64,000 nucleotides of DNA from Ophioceras dolichostomum (taxonomy: Eukaryota; Ascomycota; Sordariomycetes; Magnaporthales; Ophioceraceae). Positions within the stretch are counted from its first letter, which is position 1. Every line of letters begins with the position of its first letter. Position numbers and translations under genes: made by a program. Under the pieces are notes generated by a model that was not told the DNA's origin, ran no database searches, and saw only the letters and a list, made by a program, of their open reading frames with translations. This document shows positions 43,701-52,944 of this stretch, piece by piece. The stretch covers positions 151,724 to 215,723 of the forward strand of contig PYST01000023.1 in assembly GCA_003049485.1 (NCBI GenBank), in the 5' to 3' direction.

Positions 43701-44203
43701 GCAGAAGACTGGGCAGAAGAAGACTGGGCAGGCTGTTGATCAGTTGCAAGAGGAGGCGGTATGNAGAAGACTGGGCAGGCTGTTGATCAGTTGCAAGAGG
43801 AGGCGGTATGGCCTGGGGGAGACCGCCATCCACGACTGGCTCCACGACTGGCTCCACGACTGGCAACGCGACTTGGTCAGTCGGCCACGTGGCATAGTCG
43901 GCCAGCAGCGGCTGCTCAGATTGGAAGAAGTCGAAGTCGTCGACTAGGATGTTTCTATCCATCGAAGCCAGAAACTCTTCAAACTCTTCCGTCGGCTCGA
44001 AGAGGTCAGCGAATGGACCCAGGCCAGTCGAGCCTGCTCCTGACGGGTCGGTGGTGTTCACACCCTGGTGATCCATTTTGCTGCTCGGGTTGGTGAGAGG
44101 AATAGAAAGAAGTGTTCGACACAACCAATGACTGCTTCATTCACCGGTCGAACAGCTGGAGGATCACTGCTTTGAGTTGACGAGCTATTTCCTCATCCGA
44201 CAT
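40703..44203 (-). CDS. Nuclear-looking protein with a conserved Cys/His domain, unknown function (broken by an N)
   Basis: Minus-strand gene of about 1,070 residues. Exon 1 is probably 44203-44145 (M-S-D-E-E-I-A-R-Q), spliced by a 64-nt intron (GTGAAT..GCAG) to 44080, where M-D-H-Q-G (44076) would otherwise be the start. At 43764 an N shifts the frame. It is flanked by two exact 46-bp copies (43718-43763, 43765-43810), and removing one copy plus the N restores a continuous frame. A (S-A-Q-S-S)n tract follows. The central region (about 420-600) is well ordered: L-Y-I-Q-R-H-P-P-Q-H-N-H-R-Y-P, C-R-F-Q-T-C, then F-N-A-G-F-V-H-L-D-C-L-E. This suggests a Cys/His metal-binding unit seen in uncharacterised fungal proteins. 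The rest is Pro/Gln/Met-rich, with basic clusters K-R-K and K-R-R-R near the end, as in transcriptional cofactors. A GTAGGT at 40732 could be a donor for one more C-terminal exon. Function unknown. Confidence 0.75.
43599..43739. repeat. 15-bp tandem repeat (Ser-Ala-Gln-Ser-Ser)
   Basis: Units of GAAGACTGGGCAGAA (and an 18-bp variant with an extra triplet) repeat about nine times within the gene. They encode S-A-Q-S-S on the minus strand. The array abuts the 46-bp duplication and the N. Confidence 0.9.
43718..43810. repeat. Exact 46-bp duplication around an ambiguous base
   Basis: 43718-43763 and 43765-43810 are identical and separated only by N at 43764, beginning AGAAGACTGGGCAGGC and ending GGAGGCGGTATG. 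The duplication is bounded exactly by the N on both sides, as expected for two contig ends joined without merging their overlap. Confidence 0.9.
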
Positions 44204-46262
44204 TGTGGGGTCGGTGACCCTGACATTATATACTAGGGAACTGAAAGAATAGGACTTGGACTGAACAGTAACAGCAACCGTAGGACATTGAAAAGACACA
44301 TTATCATTGTTCGAGGCAAGGCGGAACAAAGGAATAATACAATGGACGTGGGATAAAATCGACGAAGAGTTGGACAAAGGCCTCTTTCGACAACAAAGCA
44401 CAGCCACCAACAAAGGCAAGGGCTGTTTCAAATGCACGCTAGATGCTGCAGCTACCCGACGGAGGCCCGAGACTGGCTTTGTCTTGCTGGGTAGTTGCAG
44501 ATGTCCGAGGCGCTAGGCCTCGTTGTCAAGAAACCGACGCCGCTCGCCGAGCATCGCTGAGCATGTCTTCGCGCCGTGGCGACGTGCTCCGAAAGCCTCG
44601 GCGAGATCCGTCCGTTTCTGACCATGTCTGGCAGTCCGTATCTACCGCGGTGCATCCTGTCGGGTTAGTAACGAGAGCGAACAAGACAGACACCCCAGCG
44701 CAAGTGGGCATGGAGCAGTGAATTTGCGTGAGGAAGGATAGCAAGTGGCAGGAGAGGGTGAAGTTCAGGAGAGCTATAAGCATTGACTCTACATTTTGTG
44801 TTCAGAACAGGTCTGTGAATGCAAAGATCTCATCATGTTGAGTGTGTGAATACAAGGAGAGGCTGGGAGGACAGGCGGACCTTTATACGTACCACTTGAC
44901 AAGGAGCTGAAGAAGGCTTTGTCGTCCTGTCTCAGCGTGAAAAAGACGAAGTTCAGCACGACACGGCACGGCACACAAAGCATGTCGATCAAGTGATTCT
45001 TTGCCTGAAAAAGGCGCAACTAGCGTCTGATCCATTTCGGCTAGAGCACAGAGAATGTGGCATTCTCTACCTTTGCTCGGAGCCCCGAAGCTTGAGGGTC
45101 AGCGTGGTAATGAGGAGGTTTCGGTGATCGAGATTTTTTTGCTTCAACTAAATTTGTCAAAAAGAATGGGGGACCCATTCTGGAATCCCCGTCCCGTGAT
45201 GTATCACGTGCGAGAGAAAGTATGAAAACCTGGATGGCACCACCTTCCAACATCCAACGGCTCATCGCCATCCTCGTTGACGATATTTAGAGTTCTCTGT
45301 GTTCCTGGACTAACCAGAGCGGGAATCATTTCAGCTGTCAGACTACGTATATCCTGCGTGTGCCGTTCGTTCACCTGATCTTCGGCTCCCCTGATTCTTG
45401 TGCCTCCTCCAGAAGGAGATATTTTGGTCGGTTCCTGCTTTGGGCGTGTATGGCAGAAGATCTGTGTTCCCACACACCTCCACAACCTGTAACTGTGACA
45501 GTTGCGCAAATTTCCCAGCTCGTACTTGGAGTATGTGTGCTTTCACTCCATTCCATTGGGGGGGAGGTGGGGGAATTTGGGGAGGACCTCCTCTCAGTCT
45601 GTCGTGATCGGCGACGCGGCGAGAGAGACCAGGAACCGGATGTTGACCCCTGGCCACAAGCTCAATTGGGATTTGCGAGCAGAAGCGAACACGAGCCAGA
45701 AAAGTACCTCGTAGCGGTGCGGTGCGGTGCGGTGAATCGACGCATACCTACTTACTATCATAACGAGCAGGCTTAAAATCAAGAAGAGAGTACTTTTAAA
45801 CGCATAAGGCTGGACAAACACAACTTGAAGTCCTCAACACAATCCATCTTCTCTGTTCTGTTCATCACTGACGTTGACCCCTCCAAATCCAAATCCGAAC
45901 GTTCCGCATTCCGCATTCCGTAACTCAGCTGCCGCTCGGCTGCTGTGAACTGACCCTGGCTATACGAAAATCTGGTACCCCAGTGGCCGACTTGCTTGGT
46001 CAGGTTAGCGACTTGGCATTAGCCGCGGGGCCCAACCAAGCAACCCACCCACTCACCCACCACTCCCCAGCCGACACATACGTCACGAGATCAGACCAAC
46101 TTCCTTGAAGCAAGGAGTTCTTGTGTGTTTCCACCGCGCCAGACATCCTAAGCCCGAAGCTAGCAGAGCGCACGGCACATAACAGCACAGCACAGAGCAG
46201 CAGCAGCAAGCAACAAGCAAAACGTTGCCTTGCCTGCCTCAATCAAAGCGCATGTCGCGACA
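44204..46262. other. Divergent promoter region
   Basis: About 2 kb between the divergent unknown nuclear gene and the CPS1/DIP2 gene. Frames here are non-ATG or low-complexity. Short GC repeats (GTGCGGTGCGGTGCGGTG at 45717-45734; GCACGGCAC near 44960) and AGCA/CAGC words near 46186-46210 are present. No gene called. Confidence 0.5.
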
Positions 46263-49200
46263 ATGGCTGAATTCAGTCCAGAGCTCGAGGGAAAGCTAAA
46301 CGAGCTCCAGAGAGAATTAGAGGTATGTCCATGCCTGCCGACCAGACCACATTGCGTCAAGGGTGTTTGCTTGGCTTATTTGTTTGCTTGCTTGCTTGCT
46401 TGTTTGCTTGTCCATGTGCTGCGCACATCCTCTCTACGCTTGCTCCTGCTCTCACTCTTGCTAACCCCTGGATTGTCCTTGCTTTGTTTAGGAGGGCGAC
46501 ATCACGACGAAAGGGTAAGAATGACGACCCCCGATCCAATAACCTCGACTTACAAACTCACCCCCACCTACCGTGTCTACCGTATCTGCCGGACCTACCC
46601 GTGCTTGCTCGAGCATGCAGGAGAAGACGCAGGAATAGAGAGAAGACCAGACGACTTAGACTACAGACTTCCTGCTCTTAGGCAGCGTCTGTGAGCAGTT
46701 ACGGAAGCAAGACGGAACAAGGTGCTGACCTGTTGCCCTGCACGTGCATGTGCGGTTTGATGTGCCACGAAATAGATACCAGAAGCGTCGAACGCAGCTG
46801 TTGTCCCAGTATCTGGGACCGGGGGCATATTCTGGAGACACCAGGGGCCCCCTACGGATACACTCACCCGATGATGATTCTCAGACCGGCAGTGACGGCC
46901 ACAGAGCTGCCACGCTTGCTGCCTTGAATGCCAGCCCCGATCATGGCAGCCCATATTCGCCGCCGCAAATCTCGTCCCCCACGATGGGCCAGCCACAATC
47001 TCCCTACGGCAACGACGACCACGGCATGCATGGCGGGCACGGCCAGTACGATTCGACGGAGCAGCAGCTACTACCTGCCTCACATCCAGCCAGCCTACTA
47101 GCTCCCGGCGGCCCCCTCGCCGACCAGAGGCCCACTATGCGACCCCACGACTCCTTGTTCCTCGCACCTGCCCCGAGTACCATGACCGACCCTTCCAGAT
47201 CGGGAACCATGGTGTCGACCGACTATGCTTTCAATCCAGAGCACCAGGGCGGCTACGGTGATTCCCAAAACAACTCACAGTCATACCCACAATCACAACC
47301 ACAATCACAACAAGCTCCATACGACGGCCGCTCAGGAACGCTGTTAGACTCGCAGGCATACTTTATGGACTTCGCCGGCCAGCAGCAGCCGTACGACCAG
47401 CAGACTTCTCTCCCATCTATGACAACATCGATGCAGTACCCCCCACAGTTCCAACAACCTCTTCAGCAGACCCCGCAGCAACGACCTTTCCACCAGCAGG
47501 GAGAGTACGGAGGTCCGCAGCGATATTCCTCGAGCGATGCGTTCTCGCCCACGGCAGCCATGGCACCACCAATGCTGTCGGCCAGCGACCTGCCGGGTCC
47601 AGACGCTCTGGAGTATCTAATGCCTCTCGAGCCGCGCGAGGTGCCGTTCGCCATTCACGATCCACACGACGGCAGCACCCCCATGTCCAAGTTCGATAAC
47701 ATCGCTGCTGTGCTGCGACACCGGGGACGCACCACTGCCAAGCTCCCTGCATACTGGGTGCTCGACAGCCGCGGCAAGGAGATCGCTTCGATCACGTGGG
47801 AGAAGCTAGCGGCACGGGCCGAGAAGGTGGCTCAGGTCATAAGGGACAAGAGCTCCCTCTATCGAGGTGACCGCGTTGCCCTGGTGTACCGAGACACCGA
47901 GATCATCGAGTTCGCAATCGCGCTGCTGGGCTGCTTCATCGCTGGCGTCGTGGCCGTGCCGATCAACGAGCTGCCGATCAACGAGTTCCAGGACTATCAG
48001 AAGCTCAACCTGATCCTGACCTCGACGCAGGCGCACCTGGCCCTGACCACCGAGAACAATCTCAAGACGTTCCAGCGCGACATCGCCACGCAGAAGCTGA
48101 CTTGGCCTAAGGGAGTCGAGTGGTGGAAAACCAATGAATTTGGCAGCTATCACCCCAAAAAAAAGGATGAAGTCCCTCCTCTCTCAGTGCCCGATCTGGC
48201 CTACATCGAGTTCTCGCGTGCGCCCACGGGCGACCTGCGAGGTGTCGTGCTGAGCCACCGCACCATTATGCATCAGATGGCCTGCCTGAGTGCCATAGTG
48301 AGCACCGTACCTGGCAACGGACCCGCCGACACTTTCGGCGGCTCCTCGCTGCGGGACAAAAACGGCCGCCTGATCGGAGGCGGTGCCAGCAGCGAGATCG
48401 TGCTCTCGTACCTGGATCCACGCCAGGGTATCGGCCTGATCATGGGCGTGCTGCTGACCGTCTACGGCGGACACACTATGGTCTGGCTCGAGAACAAGGC
48501 GGTCGAGGTCCCGGGGCTCTACGCCCACCTAATCACGAAACACAAGGCTACGCTAATGGTGGCCGACTACCCAGGTCTGAGGCGTGCCGTCTACAACTAC
48601 CAGCAAGATCCGATGACAACCCGGAACTTCAAGAAGGGGATGGAACCCAACTTCCACTCGGTCAAGCTGTGTCTGATCGACACCCTCACAGTAGACGGCG
48701 AGTTCCACGAGCTGCTGGCGGACCGCTGGCTGCGGCCGCTCCGCAACACCCGGGCTCGCGAGGTGGTGGCACCAATGCTGTGCCTGCCCGAGCACGGCGG
48801 GATGGTCATCAGCATCCGAGACTGGCTTGGCGGAGAAGAGCGTATGGGCTGCCCCCTGAAGCTCGACATGGGCGACGGCAGCGACGGGGCGGACTCCGAG
48901 GCGGACCGCGAGGAGAAAGAGAAGCTCGAGAAGGAAAAGGAGAAGGAGAAGTCCTCTAACGGCGGCGGCGGCGGCTTCGGCAGCCTGCTGGGCGGAGGCA
49001 CGACCAGCACGACCGAGCAGCGCGCTAAGAACGAGCTGAGCGAGGTGCTGCTCGACCGAGAGGCCCTGAAGACGAACGAGGTGGTGGTCGTGGCCATGGG
49101 CGAGGAGGCCCGCAAGAAGGCCGGCGACCCCAGCACGGTGCGCGTCGGCGCCTTCGGCTATCCCATCCCGGACGCCACCATGGCCGTTGTCGACCCGGAG

Positions 49201-52200
49201 TCGTGCATCCTGGCGTCCCCGCACTCCGTCGGCGAGATCTGGGTCGACTCTCCAAGCCTGTCGGGAGGGTTCTGGGCCCTGCCCAAGCACACAGAGCAGA
49301 TCTTCCACGCCAGGCCGTACAAGTTCGAGCCGGGCAACCCCAACCCGACGTCGGTCGAGCCCGAGTTCCTGCGGACGGGCCTGCTGGGCACCGTCATCGA
49401 GGGCAAGATATTCGTGCTGGGCCTGTACGAGGACCGCATCCGCCAAAAGGTCGAGTGGGTCGAGCACGGCAACGAGATCGCGGTCGAGCACCGGTACTTC
49501 TTCGTGCAGCACATCGTCGTCAGCATCCTGCGCAACGTTCCCAAGATCTACGCCTGCTCCGCCTTCGACGTGTTTGTGAACGAGGAACACTTGCCCGTCG
49601 TGGTGCTCGAGTCGCAGGCGGCATCGACGGCACCAGCCCAAGCAGGAGGGCCCCCTAGACAGCTGGACAAGGCCTTACTCGACTCTCTAGCTGAACGCTG
49701 CATGGAAGTTCTGCTCCTGGAGCACCACCTGCGCGTGTATTGTGTGCTTACAACGGCGCCAAACTCGCTCCCCAGGGTGCTGAAGAATGGACGGCGGGAC
49801 ATCGGGAACATGCTGTGCCGCCGCGAGTTCGACCTGGGCCAGCTGCCCTCTGCTCATGTCAAGTTCGGCGTGGAGCACGCGGTGCTCAACCTCCCCATCG
49901 GCGTCGACCCCATCGGCGGCATCTGGTCCCCTCTCGCCTCGGCCACGCGCCAGGAGATGCTCGGCATGGCCGACAAGCAGTACTCTGGCATCGACCGACG
50001 CGAGGTCGTGATCGACGACCGCACGTCGACCCCCCTCAACAACTTCTCCAGCATCACGGACCTGATCCAGTGGCGCGTGGCGCGCCAGCCCGAGGAGCTC
50101 GCCTACTGCACCGTCGACGGACGCGGCAAGGAGGGCAAAGGCATCACGTGGAAGAAGCTCGACCTGAAGGTGGCGGCCGTGGCCATGTACCTCAAGAATA
50201 AGGCCAAGATCCGGTCCGGGGACCACGTGGTGCTCATGTACACGCACTCGGAGGAGTTCGTCTTCGCCGTGCACGCCTGCCTCAACCTCGGCGCGATCGT
50301 GATCCCGATACCGCCGATGGACCAGAACCGCCTGCCCGAGGACGTGCCGGCCTACATCCACCTGATCAACGACTACGGCGTCAAGGCGGTGCTCGTCAAC
50401 CAGGACGTCGACCACCTCCTCAAGATGAAGCCCGTCTCGCAGCACATCAAACAGTCGGCCCAGGTGCTGAAGGTGAGCCTGCCGCAGACGTACAATACGT
50501 CGCGCCCGCCCAAGCAGAACAGCGGCCTGCGCGACCTCAGCATCACCATGGACCCGGCCTGGGTACAGGCGCAGTACCCGGCCGTGATCTGGACTTACTG
50601 GACGCCCGACCAGCGCCGGCTCGCCGTGCAGCTCGGCCACGACACCATCCTGGGCATGTGCAAGGTCCAGAAGGAGACGTGCCAGATGACGAGCTCGCGC
50701 CCCGTCCTCGGCTGCGTGCGCTCCACCACCGGCCTCGGCTTCATCCACACCTGCCTCATGGGCATCTACGTCGGCACGCCCACCTACCTGCTCAGCCCCG
50801 TCGACTTCGCCCAGAACCCGGTCTCGCTCTTCCACATCCTGTCCCGCTACAAGATCAAGGACACGTACGCTACGCCCCAAATGCTGGACCACGCCATGGC
50901 CGCCATGGCCGCCAAGGGCTTCACCCTGCACGAGCTCAAGAACATGATGATATCCGCCGACGCCCGGCCCCGAGTCGACGTGTTCCAGAAGGTCCGCCTG
51001 CACTTCGCGGCCGTCAGCCTCGACCGAACCGCCATCAACACGGTCTACTCGCACGTGCTGAACCCCATGATCGCCTCCCGCTCGTACATGTGCATCGAGC
51101 CGATCGAGCTCTGGCTCGACACGCGGGACCTCCGCAGGGGCCTGGTGGTGCCCGTCGACCCGGAGACGGACCCGCGAGCCCTGCTGGTCCAGGACTCCGG
51201 GATGGTGCCCGTGTCGACGCAGATCGCGATCGTGAACCCGGAGTCGAGGCTGCTGTGCAACGACGGGGAGTACGGCGAGATCTGGGTCGACTCGGAGGCT
51301 TGCGTCAAGGCCTTCTACGGCTCCAAGGACGCGTTCGACGCCGAGCGCTTCAACGGCCGCACCCTCGACGGCGACCCGTCCATACGGTACGTGCGCACGG
51401 GGGACCTGGGCTTCCTGCACAACGTTAGCAGGCCTATAGGGCCGGGAGGGGCGCAGGTCGACATGCAGGTGCTGTTCGTGCTGGGGTCCGTGGGCGAGAC
51501 GTTCGAGATCAACGGGCTGAGCCACTTCCCCATGGATATCGAGTATACTGTCGAGCGCTGCCATCGCTGCATCGTTCCTCAGGGCTGGTATGTTACTAGT
51601 GCTTTTCCTCTGTTATCGTCCAATGCCGACCCGCTTTTTCCTTTCCCTACCTATTCATCTTCTTCCAACCTATTACTAACATATTCTCGGCCGTATTCTA
51701 GTGCTGTTTTCCAGGCGGGAGGTCTCGTGGTAGTCCTGGTCGAGGTCGGCCGGAAGTCCTTCCTCGCGTCACTCGTGCCTGTCATCGTCAACGCCATTCT
51801 CAACGAGCACCAGATCATCGTGGATATCGTCGCGTTCGTCTCGAAGGGCACGTTCCCCCGCTCGCGTCTGGGAGAAAAGCAGCGAGGCAAGATCCTCGCA
51901 GGCTGGGTTTCGAGGAAGATGGGAACGATTGCTCAATGGGCGATAAAGGACATGGACGCAGCCGCGGCCGCAGCCGCCGGTATCGACGGCGAGAGCCCGC
52001 AACAGCAGCAGATAACGGCCGCCGCCATGGCCGCTTCTGCGGAGCTCAACCGTGTCAGCATGGGCAGCAGCCCCCGGTCTTCAGGCATCGGCGGCGGCTC
52101 AGGCTCCGGCACCATGATTGGTCCTGGTGGAAGTTACATGGGTGGTGGTGGCGTTGGCCCATCGAGCAGTCTTCGGAACATGGAGCCCGCCCCCCAGATC

Positions 52201-52839
52201 CTCGAGCAGCGCGAGCTCGAGCAGCAGCATCAGGACATGTACGACCAGTACAACAGGAACTCCACCTTCGTCAGCGACTACAACAACTACAACGTTGCAC
52301 CTCTTCCTGGTGGTGGTGATTTCGGCATCAGCGAGATCGCCGAGATGCCCGCCGACACCGAGACGACGCCCACGACGAAGCCGCCTCTGCCTCTGCCGCT
52401 CGCGGACCCTTCCATTCCTTCGCACGGCTTCGAGCTGCCGAACTTCGAGCGGTTCAACATCGACGACGACTACTCCAGCAACAGCCAGCAGACTCAGACC
52501 CAGGGCTCGCAACAACAACAACAACCACCAGCGGTCCCTCAGAAATCGCCACAGTTGTTCCAGCAGCGTCCTCCGTCTCAACAGCAGCAGTACCACCAAC
52601 AGCAGCCACCGCAGATCCGCCTCCCGGGCGTAGACGGCCGCGAATCGATGGACTGGGACGACAGTTCTGCGGGTGGTGGTGGAGGTGGTCGTGCACCCGG
52701 AAGCGCTGGCGGTGATGGTGGTAACTCAGGAGGTGGAAGCGGAAGTGGTGACTGGCGGGCCGAGGCCATCATGCATATGAACCTGGCCGCCTCGACGGGA
52801 CCTCTACCGTCGCCGCAGCAGCAGAGGAGAGAGGGCTAG
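46263..52839 (+). CDS. CPS1: CPS1/DIP2-family adenylation-domain protein
   Basis: Four exons: 46263-46322, 46492-46514 (23-nt microexon), 46776-51587 and 51702-52839, giving 2010 residues. Exons 1-3 join into a DMAP1-binding domain (E-G-D-I-T-T-K-G-Y-Q-K-R-R-T-Q-L-L), which confirms the microexon. Intron 3 (114 nt) has a TTACTAAC branch site and, if retained, adds a Ser/Pro/Tyr-rich insert in frame. Two acyl-AMP-ligase-like domains follow, starting near 310 and 1100. The first carries the DIP2-type loop Y-I-E-F-S-R-A-P-T-G-D-L-R-G in place of the canonical S-G-T-T-G-x-P-K. The second ends S-R-L-G-E-K-Q-R-G-K-I. Animal and yeast DIP2 control a subset of diacylglycerols, and Cochliobolus CPS1 is a virulence factor. 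The C-terminal 280 residues are Gly/Gln-rich, ending with A-E-A-I-M-H-M-N-L-A. The protein is probably intracellular. Confidence 0.95.
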
Positions 52840-52856
52840 GCGCCCTCCTCTCAGAC

Positions 52857-52926
52857 TACTACTACTACTACTACTAGGAGTACTATTCACACTCACACTC
52901 ACACTCACACTCACACTCGCACTCAC
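52857..52926. repeat. ACT trinucleotide and CACTCA hexanucleotide microsatellites
   Basis: Just downstream of the CPS1 stop: an ACT run at about 52857-52876 followed by a CACTCA/CACACT run at about 52888-52926. Non-coding for CPS1 and immediately before the next reading frame. Confidence 0.85.
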
Positions 52927-52944
52927 AGACTGCTGCCGACCCCT

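Noticed and set aside
43576..43765. Apparent Leu/Pro/Ser-rich C-terminus after the N in the unknown nuclear gene
   Set aside because: It is the shifted reading of the (Ser-Ala-Gln-Ser-Ser) repeat caused by the N and duplicated 46-mer.
45360..45776. 138-codon plus-strand frame in the CPS1 upstream region
   Set aside because: Starts with GTG, with no domain content and overlapping frames on the other strand.
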